From Treponema sp. (GTDB lineage Bacteria > Spirochaetota > Spirochaetia > Treponematales > Rectinemataceae): a stretch of DNA of 8,779 nucleotides. The translations under genes were made by a program, and so were the position numbers. Below are positions 1-6,476 of the stretch, in pieces; the first letter of the stretch is position 1, and each line of letters starts with the position of its first letter. The DNA is taken from positions 1 through 8,779 of the forward strand of contig JAAYWE010000305.1 of the NCBI GenBank assembly GCA_012516755.1, given 5' to 3'. The notes beneath the pieces are model-generated. The model was not told the origin of the DNA and searched no databases. It saw only the letters and a program-made list of their open reading frames with translations.

Positions 1-517
1 GATGAGTCGGCTCCATCATAGAAACCCTAACGCAGTCGGAGCCGTCCTTATCCAGTCGGATTTATCTTGCGAGATTATAGGGGATGGGCTGCATGTGCAT
101 CCTGATCTGATTCGCCTTCTTTTCCGAGACAAACCGGAAGGCAATATCGTGCTGGTTACAGACTCGCTCAAACCGACAAAGCAAGCGGTAAATGCTCCCA
201 TGTTTGCCAATGATGAGGAAGTATACCTTGAAGACAATCTCTTCTATAGAGCAAGAGATGGAGTGATTGCTGGCAGTTCTCTTACCATGATCGAAGGTGT
301 CTTGAACCTCGTCAGATTCGGAGTGCCGCTTGAGAGCGCAGTAAAGATGGCAAGTGCAAATCCGGCTCGAATATTCGGCCTTAGAAGACGTGGTATGATT
401 AGCCCAGGATATAAGGCGGATCTTGTGCTCGCAAATGCGGACTTCGATGTGCAGATGACAATAATTGATGGCAAAATAAAATATGATCATAATGCTATTG
501 AAAGGCGAATAATATGA
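1..517 (+). CDS. nagA: N-acetylglucosamine-6-phosphate deacetylase, C-terminal part (5' truncated by window edge)
   Basis: The enzyme removes the acetyl group from N-acetylglucosamine-6-phosphate, giving glucosamine-6-phosphate for NagB in the cytoplasm. Only about 171 C-terminal residues of a protein usually near 380 are present; the first complete codon is at base 2, and that ATG is an internal Met of the family's N-A-M-(S/P) stretch, not a start. Visible family marks, counted from base 2, are LHHR at 4-7, DGLHVHP at 28-34, the catalytic-Asp motif LVTDS with Asp54, and the GSSLTMIEG segment shared with E. coli NagA. The C-terminus ends in the amidohydrolase beta-sandwich pattern, GxxADLVL followed by a DGK turn. 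The stop codon overlaps the nagB start in an ATGA arrangement, which indicates translational coupling and one operon. The metal-binding N-terminal half lies outside the window, so its completeness cannot be judged. Confidence 0.95.
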   Translation, partial: MSRLHHRNPNAVGAVLIQSDLSCEIIGDGLHVHPDLIRLLFRDKPEGNIVLVTDSLKPTKQAVNAPMFANDEEVYLEDNLFYRARDGVIAGSSLTMIEGVLNLVRFGVPLESAVKMASANPARIFGLRRRGMISPGYKADLVLANADFDVQMTIIDGKIKYDHNAIERRII

Positions 518-1317
518 GAGTTGTCATTCAGCAGAGCTATGAATTGATGTCAAAATGGGCAGCTTATTATCTGGTACAGCACATAAATGAACATGATTCT
601 CAGAAGCCATTTGTACTTGGACTTCCAACAGGCTCGACTCCGCTTGGAATGTATAGAGAACTGATCACCCTCTGCAAAGCTAAAAAAGTCAGCTTTAAGA
701 ATGTAATTACATTCAACATGGACGAATATGTTGGCCTTACGTCCGAACATGAGCAGAGCTATCATCGTTTTATGTGGGATAATTTTTTTTCTCATATCGA
801 TATAGAACCAAAAAATGTACATATTCTCAATGGCATGGCCATAGACCTGCAGAAAGAGTGCACTGCCTACGAAAAGGCGATATGCGATGCTGGTGGAATT
901 GATTTATTTGTCGGCGGCTTAGGTGCGGATGGACACATCGCGTTCAACGAACCTGGTTCATCTCTATCATCGCGTACAAGGATCAAGACACTCACCCGGG
1001 ATACAAAGAAAGCCAATGCCCGGTTCTTTGGTGGAGATCCAGAAAAAGTCCCGTCACAGGCTCTTACCGTAGGCGTAGGTACAATAATGGATGCACAGGA
1101 AGTCATGATTCTTGTATCGGGAATGGAAAAGGCAAGAGCGCTAAAGCATGGCATCGAGATGGGCGTGAACCATATGTGGACAATAAGTTGCATTCAGCTG
1201 CACCCAAAAGCCATCGTGGTCTGTGACGAAGATGCTACAAATGAGTTGCGTGTAGTCACAGTACGTTATTTCAAGGAGATCGAAGCTCCAAATCTAAGAA
1301 ACTGGGATTTGGATTAA
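514..1317 (+). CDS. nagB: Glucosamine-6-phosphate deaminase
   Basis: The enzyme isomerises and deaminates glucosamine-6-phosphate to fructose-6-phosphate plus ammonia, the last step of amino-sugar catabolism before glycolysis. The 267-residue protein matches the family's full length. The phosphate/sugar loop GLPTGSTPLG is at 36-45. The catalytic base is in NMDEY (Asp70, equivalent to E. coli Asp72). GxGADGHIAFNEPG carries Asp139, His141 and Glu146, the ring-opening relay equivalent to E. coli 141/143/148. The C-terminal region has the NHMWTIS-xQLHPKA stretch that borders the allosteric site in E. coli, so allosteric control by N-acetylglucosamine-6-phosphate is possible but not shown. The start overlaps the nagA stop by 4 bp, and AAAGGCG about 8 bases upstream serves as ribosome site. 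All key catalytic residues are intact. Confidence 0.97.
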   Translation: MRVVIQQSYELMSKWAAYYLVQHINEHDSQKPFVLGLPTGSTPLGMYRELITLCKAKKVSFKNVITFNMDEYVGLTSEHEQSYHRFMWDNFFSHIDIEPKNVHILNGMAIDLQKECTAYEKAICDAGGIDLFVGGLGADGHIAFNEPGSSLSSRTRIKTLTRDTKKANARFFGGDPEKVPSQALTVGVGTIMDAQEVMILVSGMEKARALKHGIEMGVNHMWTISCIQLHPKAIVVCDEDATNELRVVTVRYFKEIEAPNLRNWDLD

Positions 1318-1361
1318 GGTTTGAAACATCAGCTCAGACTGGCTTTTGTACGAAGATTACT

Positions 1362-2228
1362 ATGAGAAGCGATATAAAAGGCATAATGGCCATGGTGGCG
1401 ACCTCTGTTTGCTGGAGTCTAAGCGGCTTATTCATTAAGCTCATCGATTGGCATCCTATTGCAATTGCCGGAGCGCGAAGTCTTGTTGCAGCACTCTTTA
1501 TTTTTGCGGTAGTACGCAAGCCAAAATTGAACTTCGGTAAGAACCAGATTATCGCCGCGATATCTTATTCATGCACTATGCTCCTATTCGTCTACGCAAA
1601 CAAGAATACAACCAGCGCAAATGCAATTCTCCTTCAATATGGTGCGCCAGTATATGTAATGCTCCTTTCGGGTGTTATGTTAAAAGAAAAGCCTCTTCCA
1701 GAGCAGATAGGTGCGCTCATTGCGATTGTAATAGGGATGTGCTTGTTTTTTGCCGATTCGCTCAGCCTTGGCCATATAAAGGGCGATGTAGCGGCGGTCT
1801 TGGCAGGTATGACCTTTGCAATCCATATGCTTTTTATGCGACAACAGAAGGAAGGCTCGCCCATTGAATCACTGTTTATCTCCCATTGCATGACAGCTAT
1901 CGTTTCACTTTTGATTTGTATCTTCTTGCCTCCGCCTGTCATCAGCAAGAGATCTGTGGCTGCCATTCTCGGCCTTGGCATAGTCCAAATAGGTTTTTCC
2001 GCCGTATTTTTCAGTTATGCAATAAAGCGCATAACCGCAATCCAGAGTTCTCTCATATCTATAATCGAACCAGCGCTAAATCCAGTATGGGTATATCTCG
2101 CTATCGGCGAAAAGCCATCGAGAATGGCTATCTTAGGGGGAGTGATTATTCTTTCCGCTGTAGTTATATCTTCGATATTTAGTGTCTCCAGAAGTGCGCG
2201 ACCCTCGAGCATGGACGGAGGAACCTGA
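1362..2228 (+). CDS. EamA/DMT-family permease
   Basis: This is an inner-membrane transporter of the drug/metabolite transporter superfamily, which exchanges small metabolites (amino acids, sugars, nucleotide derivatives); the substrate cannot be read from sequence. The 288 residues contain about ten hydrophobic helices arranged as two EamA repeats, roughly residues 6-133 and 143-277. The first helix region carries the typical small-residue pattern CWSLSGLFIKL, followed by PIAIAGAR, which resembles the conserved P...R element at the helix 1-2 junction of EamA proteins. The C-terminal tail is short and polar. It begins 44 bp after nagB on the same strand with no obvious terminator between, so it is probably the third gene of the nag operon and might move an amino sugar or derived metabolite (inference). 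The ribosome site before ATG 1362 is weak; ATG 1386 is a possible later start, preceded very closely by AAAAGG. Confidence 0.88.
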   Translation: MRSDIKGIMAMVATSVCWSLSGLFIKLIDWHPIAIAGARSLVAALFIFAVVRKPKLNFGKNQIIAAISYSCTMLLFVYANKNTTSANAILLQYGAPVYVMLLSGVMLKEKPLPEQIGALIAIVIGMCLFFADSLSLGHIKGDVAAVLAGMTFAIHMLFMRQQKEGSPIESLFISHCMTAIVSLLICIFLPPPVISKRSVAAILGLGIVQIGFSAVFFSYAIKRITAIQSSLISIIEPALNPVWVYLAIGEKPSRMAILGGVIILSAVVISSIFSVSRSARPSSMDGGT

Positions 2229-2304
2229 AGCGAACCTACATGAAGCTGCATAACGAGAAAGTCATATGAAGCAGATAATTGCGCTGCTAACTAGTTGAGC
2301 TGTA

Positions 2305-2321
2305 AGCTATTTATAATAGCT
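2305..2321 (+). promoter_or_regulatory. Palindrome with embedded TATAAT ahead of the marC-family gene
   Basis: A perfect 7-bp inverted repeat (AGCTATT / AATAGCT, 3-base centre) contains the sequence TATAAT at 2312-2317, a consensus -10 hexamer. It sits about 50 bp before the MarC-family start in the 137-bp gap after the EamA gene. No good -35 is seen at normal spacing: TTGAGC upstream is only 11 bp away. It could be a promoter with a built-in operator or an accidental AT-rich palindrome. As a terminator it would be weak, because no T-run follows on the plus strand. Confidence 0.35.
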
Positions 2322-2343
2322 AAAAAGACTAAGAATATAAATC

Positions 2344-2365
2344 AAGGAGGCGGAAGCTAAGGACT
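2344..2365 (+). promoter_or_regulatory. Ribosome site region of the marC-family gene, unusual spacing
   Basis: The only strong Shine-Dalgarno match, AAGGAGG at 2344-2350, ends 15 bases before ATG 2366, which is longer than the usual 5-9. A second weaker AAGGA at 2359-2363 sits only two bases before the ATG. No ATG, GTG or TTG lies at ideal spacing from the strong site, so ATG 2366 remains the best start. Confidence 0.5.
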
Positions 2366-2974
2366 ATGAGGCAGAGTTTTCTTTCCGTCACAATCCTCCT
2401 CATACTGATCACCGATCCTTTAGGGAATATTCCACTATTCATTGCATCTTTGAAGCATGTACCTAAGGGACGGCGTTCGGAAGTGATCTTACGGGAGTGT
2501 CTCATCGCTTTTCTGGTCTTGGTGGGATTTCTTTTCTTTGGTGAGGTATTTCTAAGCGCTTTGAATCTATCAGACGATATCCTTCGCATATCAGGCGGGG
2601 TAATCCTTTTCTTGATTGCTTTGAACATGATCTTCCCAGGAACCGGCGGGAAGCTTGTCGAGGATGAGATCGAGGGCGAGCCATTTATTGTGCCCGTCGC
2701 CATTCCATTGATAGCGGGACCAAGCGCCATTACCTATGTCATGCTTTTGATGAAGTCCGATACTTCGCGAGCGCTTGAATGGGTTGGGGCGATTTTTATA
2801 GCCATTCTTGTCACCATGGTAGCGTTTTTCATGTCGAACAAATTGAAGGAGTGGCTTGGCCCAAGGGCTCTCTCGGCAATCGAACGCCTTATGGGCTTGG
2901 TGCTGACAACGATTGCGATAGAGATGCTTCTTAGCGGGCTTTTGCAATATCTCAGCAGCGTTCAGAATCTTTGA
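2366..2974 (+). CDS. MarC-family (UPF0056) integral membrane protein, YhgN-like
   Basis: This is a six-helix inner-membrane protein of the MarC/YhgN family, whose biochemical function is not established; the old multiple-antibiotic-resistance role of MarC itself has been questioned. The 202 residues match the family length. The two hallmark motifs are in place: TDPLGNIP at 16-23 in the first helix, and PLIAGPSAI at 114-122 in the second half. These are the pseudo-symmetric P-x-G signatures that mark the two halves. A charged loop (about 92-106) separates the halves. The gene stands alone after the 137-bp gap that follows the EamA gene and converges with the acylphosphatase gene. Family assignment is secure; its role is not. 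Confidence 0.92.
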   Translation: MRQSFLSVTILLILITDPLGNIPLFIASLKHVPKGRRSEVILRECLIAFLVLVGFLFFGEVFLSALNLSDDILRISGGVILFLIALNMIFPGTGGKLVEDEIEGEPFIVPVAIPLIAGPSAITYVMLLMKSDTSRALEWVGAIFIAILVTMVAFFMSNKLKEWLGPRALSAIERLMGLVLTTIAIEMLLSGLLQYLSSVQNL

Positions 2975-3066
2975 TGTATTCTAAACTGGGACATACTGTT
3001 ATAGCCTAGACCTAAGACATGCCCCTGGGAAAGTGGAGCTATATCAAAGGCTCTGAACATCAATAA

Positions 3067-3339
3067 TCAGAAGCTAACCGAAAATCTTATGTAGTTGCCC
3101 TTTGGTATCTCATCGGTCTTTAGGACTCGATCGACGCGAGCAGCTGCAGGTCCCACCTGAAGCCAGGAATAGAATTGATCCAGAGCTTGAGGATCTCCCT
3201 CCGCCCATACTTCTACATCACCATCCTCGGTATTTCGTACCCAGCCTTTTAACCCTAATCGTTCAGCACGAATCACTGCGGACATACGAAATCCAACGCC
3301 TTGGACTTCGCCCTTTATAAGCGCATGAAATGCCTTCAT
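3067..3339 (-). CDS. acyP: Acylphosphatase
   Basis: This small cytoplasmic enzyme hydrolyses the carboxyl-phosphate bond of acyl phosphates such as acetyl phosphate or 1,3-bisphosphoglycerate. The 90 residues are the full normal length. The phosphate-binding loop GEVQGVGFR at 10-18 supplies the catalytic Arg18, and the GWVRNTEDG segment supplies the catalytic Asn36. The C-terminal strand ends with the family's hydrophobic F-x-V-x-F pattern (FSVSF). One small departure is Met19 where an aromatic residue usually follows GFR. The start is supported by AGGA eight bases upstream (minus strand, 3351-3348). It lies 30 bp downstream of the MFS gene on the same strand and is probably its operon partner, although acylphosphatase has no obvious link to sugar uptake. 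Confidence 0.95.
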   Translation of the reverse strand: MKAFHALIKGEVQGVGFRMSAVIRAERLGLKGWVRNTEDGDVEVWAEGDPQALDQFYSWLQVGPAAARVDRVLKTDEIPKGNYIRFSVSF

Positions 3340-3369
3340 GCTACGATTCCTATCCTATTCCTATATAGA

Positions 3370-4578
3370 TCAGGGCTCCGATACACCGATACTTTTTTGC
3401 TCTTGAGCTCGTACAAGGAAGATATTAAGAACGACCATAAGAAGCGAAAAGAGAGCATAGATTGCGAACCCTATGCGAATTCCCCATCCTGTTGAGACAG
3501 CCGACATCATATATGGAAATAAAAATCCACCTATGCCACCACCCATTGCCGCAAAACCAACAGCCTCACTCTGAGCATGAAGGAAATAATCACCAATGAT
3601 ACTCATGATAGTTGGATAGATAATAGAACAACCAAAGCCAGCAAGGATAACCAAAATTCCGGCAATAACACTGGCAAGCTTTCCATCTCCAATAAAGCCG
3701 ATCATATTGAAAGCTATCAAAGAAATGGCCATCAGTGTCGATAGAGCTATCAAGATCCTTTCCCTTTTGATGGATTTCTGAATTATTGGAATTCCAAAAC
3801 GTCCCATTAGCAGCCCTGCCCAGAATAGAGAGACCATGAAGGAACCTGTGGGTATGGGAGCTCCGAAAACACTTACAAAATACTCAGCAATCCAGTTCGA
3901 AATACCTAGTTCAACTCCCACATAGACAAACAAGGCAAAAAATCCAAGCCAATACATCGGCTGATGAAAAAGATCGCGCCTCGATCTATTTGTTATCTGT
4001 CCTCTGCCCTTTCCGAGCAACTTAAAAGGCATGAATTGCATGAAAATCGCAATACAAAGGAATAATACACCCATAATTCGATAAACGAGCGTCCATTCCA
4101 GGTTAGCACTGATCAATATAGCTATTACTAGTGGTCCGACTACGGCTCCAATCGAAAAAGCACCATGCATCAGGCTCATAGCTTTTCCACCCCCAGGACC
4201 TTCCATGCGGAGTACAGCCCAGTCGACTGCAATTTCTATTCCACCCTGGCCTACTCCAATTATAAAATAGAGCATCGTATTGAGCCATGCTGTAGGTGTC
4301 TTTGCGAAGAATTCAAGCCCAAAGCATATAAGGATCAGCGATAAGGAAATCAAAAAGCGGAGCCCCAGGAAGGGGAAGAGAATTCCAGCAAGGTAACTCG
4401 ATAGAAAATATCCAACCGAACCCGCCGCTATGACCATTCCTGCCGTCATATAAGACCAGCCAAATTCCGCGAATATCTTTGGAAGCGTAGCCCCTATGAC
4501 TGTCATGGAAATGCCAAAAAGGGCAAAGACAGCAAAGAGACATATGTAAAGGGATAAAAGGCGTTTTTCTACTATCAT
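3370..4578 (-). CDS. Major facilitator superfamily transporter, probably FHS/GlcP-like
   Basis: This is a 402-residue inner-membrane secondary transporter with about twelve hydrophobic helices in two six-helix halves. The second-half start is marked by the charged central loop (GKGRGQITNRSRRD, around 190-203). A helix 4-5 region with GVGQGGIEIAVDW followed by LMHGAFSIGAVVGP resembles the FHS (fucose/glucose-galactose) branch, where a G-x-G-x-(x)-(N/D) segment and a LxHxxFGxGAxxGP segment line the sugar path. A monosaccharide or similar substrate is therefore plausible but not proven. Helix 1 begins directly after the N-terminus, so the start at 4578 fits. The gene is divergent from a LacI-family regulator across 123-147 bp, the usual layout for a locally controlled sugar transporter. 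No Shine-Dalgarno is seen close to the start; a GAAGGA lies about 18-24 bases upstream. Confidence 0.85.
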   Translation of the reverse strand: MIVEKRLLSLYICLFAVFALFGISMTVIGATLPKIFAEFGWSYMTAGMVIAAGSVGYFLSSYLAGILFPFLGLRFLISLSLILICFGLEFFAKTPTAWLNTMLYFIIGVGQGGIEIAVDWAVLRMEGPGGGKAMSLMHGAFSIGAVVGPLVIAILISANLEWTLVYRIMGVLFLCIAIFMQFMPFKLLGKGRGQITNRSRRDLFHQPMYWLGFFALFVYVGVELGISNWIAEYFVSVFGAPIPTGSFMVSLFWAGLLMGRFGIPIIQKSIKRERILIALSTLMAISLIAFNMIGFIGDGKLASVIAGILVILAGFGCSIIYPTIMSIIGDYFLHAQSEAVGFAAMGGGIGGFLFPYMMSAVSTGWGIRIGFAIYALFSLLMVVLNIFLVRAQEQKSIGVSEP

Positions 4579-4586
4579 GATGATAT

Positions 4587-4616
4587 ATTGTGCGATATTC
4601 CTTCAGTTTTCGTCAA
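4587..4616 (-). promoter_or_regulatory. Candidate promoter of the MFS transporter gene
   Basis: On the minus strand TTGACG (4616-4611, 5 of 6 to the -35 consensus) is followed after 18 bp by CACAAT (4592-4587, 4 of 6 to -10). Transcription would start near 4580, only a few bases before the ATG at 4578. This would fit the missing Shine-Dalgarno and give a nearly leaderless mRNA. The match is modest and could be chance. Confidence 0.35.
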
Positions 4617-4661
4617 TGAGAGCTTTCAGGGCAGAGGTCAAAGATGGCGAGGCAATTACCC

Positions 4662-4687
4662 TTGCGCAAATTTGTCGCACGGACAAA
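4662..4687. promoter_or_regulatory. Candidate operator region between the LacI-family regulator and the MFS gene
   Basis: Two adjacent symmetric elements lie in the divergent spacer. TTGCGCAA (4662-4669) is an 8-bp perfect palindrome centred on CG, the centre type favoured by LacI-family regulators. TTTGTC-N5-GACAAA (4671-4687) is a perfect 6-bp inverted repeat. Either could be the autoregulatory site of the neighbouring regulator. Symmetry of this size can arise by chance, so this is a lead only. Confidence 0.35.
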
Positions 4688-4725
4688 AGCTCTGTCTCTA
4701 GATGAAAATCTTTTCAGAGGCTATG

Positions 4726-5736
4726 ATGAAATATATGACCAGTATCAAAGATATCGCCAGGCTTGCTGGCGTTTCGCCTTCTACCGTTTCGCGCGTCCTT
4801 AATGAGAGGGAATATGTGCGCGACGAAGTGCGTCAACGCGTGCTCAGCATCGTCAAAGAAAAAGGATATGTGCAGAACAATGTAGCGCGGTCGATGGTAC
4901 TCAAGAGAAGCTTTACAATTGGCGTTGTTATCCCTCATCTGTTCAATATGTTTCAGAGACAGCTCTTTGCGTCGATGGAGTTTTTCCTTGAGCAACGTGG
5001 TTACAAGACTCAGTTCTTTTTCATCCGATGGTCTGAGGCCAGCGAACAAGCTTTTCTGCGCCGACTAAAAAGCGAGACGCTAGATGGCATAATATTTATT
5101 CATGAGCTAGACAGCCCGGCGGTCTATCAGCATATCCAAGAGAGAGGCTTGCCTGTCGCGCTATGCACATTCGAAAAGGAGCAATTCGATTTCCCTGCGG
5201 TTCACATAGAAGAAGAAGCCTCAGCTACCCTGGCGATCGAATACCTTATACAGAAAGGACACAGCAATATTGGGCTCATTACAGGAGGACACTTTAGTTT
5301 CGGAAAGCAGCGAGAAGAAGGCTATCGCCAAGCGCTCAAGGCGCATGGTATTCCTTGCAACCCAGAACTCATAGTTCGCGTTCCTTCCTACAACCCCGAG
5401 GCTGGCCGCTCGGGTATGATGACACTCTTGAACAGAAGATCGCCTATGACTGCGGTGTTTGCTGCGACAGATGAGCTTGCAATAGGCGCGATAAAATCGC
5501 TTTATGATTCAGGCCTTAGAGTGCCCGAAGACATCAGTGTAATTGGTCTCGATGATATCGATATTTCAGCCTTTACGACTCCTGGCCTGACCACGGTCCA
5601 TCAGCCGATCTTCGAAATGGGCAAGAAGAGCGCCGATCTTGTATGCGATTGGATTGCCAGAGGGAGCATGCAAGGAAAAGTAGAGCTTTTCTCAACAACC
5701 ATCGTAGAGCGCGAATCAGTACGGGCATTGGCTTAG
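4726..5736 (+). CDS. LacI-family transcriptional regulator
   Basis: This is a sugar- or metabolite-responsive DNA-binding repressor of 336 residues from this start. The N-terminal helix-turn-helix is SIKDIARLAGVSPSTVSRVLN (6-26), and the periplasmic-binding-protein-like effector domain (about 65-335) contains the usual AIEYLIQKGHxNIGLI, FAATDELAIGA and VIGLDDIDIS segments. The hinge helix departs from the norm: the family's P-N-x-x-A-R-x-L is Q-N-N-V-A-R-S-M here (50-57), so the residue expected to intercalate into the DNA minor groove is Met57 instead of Leu. The start at 4726 is chosen because AGAGG (4716-4720) is five bases upstream. An upstream in-frame ATG at 4702 has no ribosome site and would add residues before the conserved start, and ATG 4735 is the family-typical alternative. 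The divergent MFS transporter is the likely target, and a sugar the likely effector (inference). Confidence 0.93.
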   Translation: MKYMTSIKDIARLAGVSPSTVSRVLNEREYVRDEVRQRVLSIVKEKGYVQNNVARSMVLKRSFTIGVVIPHLFNMFQRQLFASMEFFLEQRGYKTQFFFIRWSEASEQAFLRRLKSETLDGIIFIHELDSPAVYQHIQERGLPVALCTFEKEQFDFPAVHIEEEASATLAIEYLIQKGHSNIGLITGGHFSFGKQREEGYRQALKAHGIPCNPELIVRVPSYNPEAGRSGMMTLLNRRSPMTAVFAATDELAIGAIKSLYDSGLRVPEDISVIGLDDIDISAFTTPGLTTVHQPIFEMGKKSADLVCDWIARGSMQGKVELFSTTIVERESVRALA

Positions 5737-5770
5737 AGTGATTTTAATCCTCTGTAGGTCAGCGCCTTTG

Positions 5771-5868
5771 GGAGCCTTCCGATTGTGCCATTCCGAGGGG
5801 CCTGTTCCGATCGGGCCCTTCCGACAGGAGCCTTCCCATGGGCCTGTTTCGATGAGGCCATTCCGAGA
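5771..5868. repeat. Seven tandem 14-bp degenerate repeats
   Basis: The core TTCCGA (or the variants TTCCCA and TTTCGA) starts at 5777, 5791, 5805, 5819, 5833, 5847 and 5861, exactly every 14 bp. Five of the seven cores are identical. The rest of each unit is a GCC-containing segment that varies in register and recurs: GGAGCC in units 1 and 5, GGCCTG in units 3 and 6, and GCCA in units 2 and 7. The array fills most of the 174-bp gap between the convergent regulator and rubrerythrin genes and is not a coding repeat, since 14 is not a multiple of 3. Local palindromes (CCGATCGG, CCCATGGG) and an imperfect hairpin at 5801-5828 are present. The array is GC-richer than its flanks. Its function is unknown. 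Confidence 0.85.
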
Positions 5869-5890
5869 TCATTCGAAAAAGCTCAGATCT

Positions 5891-5911
5891 AAAAGAGCCT
5901 GAAAAGGCTCT
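5891..5911 (-). terminator. Intrinsic terminator of the rubrerythrin-like gene
   Basis: On the minus strand, AGAGCC (5911-5906), loop TTTTCA, and GGCTCT (5899-5894) form a perfect 6-bp GC-rich stem whose last base begins a run of four T's. The first stem base is also the last base of the rubrerythrin stop codon, so the hairpin begins immediately at the end of the gene. A second GGCTC copy at 5918-5922, inside the coding end, offers an alternative pairing. On the plus strand no T-run follows, so it is not an efficient terminator for the regulator gene. Confidence 0.65.
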
Positions 5912-6405
5912 CAAAAAGGCTCAAAGTTCTGCACTTCAAACCAGTAACTTTTCGATTCTTCTTGAATCTTCAATAACTCTTCATAATGTCGCATTTCCCA
6001 TTCAGACATCGAGTTGAAGAATGCCTTGAGGTGAGGTTCCTTTGCAAGATTAGCCATATTGCTATAGTATTGAGTACTATTCAGTTCGAGAAGGACAGCG
6101 CTTGAAACCGCAGCACTGACATGGCGATCTGAAGCAATCCTTTTCAGGAAATCATGGCTGAATATCGGGCTTTTATGCGAACCCGCCTGTATTTCCGCGG
6201 CTAGATTCATTGCCGGCATCTGCCCGGCTAGCATTTCTCTATAATAACTCAAGAGCCAGTTGTAATGGCGTTTTTCCTCTTCTGCGCGACTTGCGAAGAA
6301 TTGAGCGACATCTCCTTCACCACGCAGGGCGGCCTCTGAATAAATGGTCACACTATCGACTTCGCTTTTCAAAGCATTTCTTAAAGCTTGCATGAGCTCG
6401 TCCAT
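5911..6405 (-). CDS. Rubrerythrin-like ferritin-fold diiron protein (no rubredoxin domain)
   Basis: This is a 164-residue four-helix ferritin-like protein, probably a diiron peroxidase or iron-handling protein acting in the cytoplasm. The ligand pattern of the rubrerythrin family is visible: Glu15 in helix 1, E44-x-x-H47 (EKRH) in helix 2, Glu107 in LELNSTQYY, and E137-x-x-H140 (EMRHYEELL) in the last helix. There is no C-x-x-C pair and no cysteine cluster, so the C-terminal rubredoxin domain of classical rubrerythrin is absent; electrons would need another donor. The start at 6405 follows GGAGG at 6415-6411 with five-base spacing. An in-frame ATG four codons earlier (6417) overlaps that ribosome site and is unlikely to be used. 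The gene diverges from znuA and shares its operator-bearing spacer. Family membership is firm, but peroxidase activity is inferred. Confidence 0.88.
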   Translation of the reverse strand: MDELMQALRNALKSEVDSVTIYSEAALRGEGDVAQFFASRAEEEKRHYNWLLSYYREMLAGQMPAMNLAAEIQAGSHKSPIFSHDFLKRIASDRHVSAAVSSAVLLELNSTQYYSNMANLAKEPHLKAFFNSMSEWEMRHYEELLKIQEESKSYWFEVQNFEPF

Positions 6406-6432
6406 AAGAACCTCCATTTACTCTTTTTATAT

Positions 6433-6438
6433 ATAATA
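6433..6438 (-). promoter_or_regulatory. Candidate -10 of the rubrerythrin-like gene
   Basis: TATTAT on the minus strand, within an AT-rich tract (6428-6438), lies 17 bp upstream of the ribosome site. No recognisable -35 hexamer occurs 16-18 bp further upstream, so the assignment is weak. The nearer palindromic operator is centred about 46 bp upstream of it. Confidence 0.3.
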
Positions 6439-6476
6439 CTTCAAAATCGGAGCTAGAGGCGAGATTTTCGATTTCT

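Noticed and set aside
62..490. Antisense open frame of 142 codons opposite nagA
   Set aside because: nagA is unmistakable on the plus strand, and the antisense product looks like no known family.
2305..2321. Rho-independent terminator after the EamA gene
   Set aside because: The stem is AT-rich with a 3-base loop, and the plus strand is followed by A's, not a T-run.
2975..3066. Terminator in the convergent gap between the MarC-family and acylphosphatase genes
   Set aside because: Only a short AT-rich 5-bp pairing near 2964-2982 is visible, with no GC-rich stem and T-run in either direction.
4702..4725. Upstream ATG at 4702 as start of the LacI-family gene
   Set aside because: There is no ribosome site in front of it. 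AGAGG at 4716-4720 lies inside the extra stretch and points to 4726, and family proteins begin close to the S-I-K-D-I-A segment.
5771..5868. CRISPR-like array
   Set aside because: The unit is 14 bp in total, with a 6-bp core and no 25-40-bp repeats or unique spacers. No cas gene is nearby.
6406..6417. ATG at 6417 (minus) as start of the rubrerythrin-like gene
   Set aside because: This ATG directly precedes, and its G is part of, the GGAGG ribosome site that serves the ATG at 6405.
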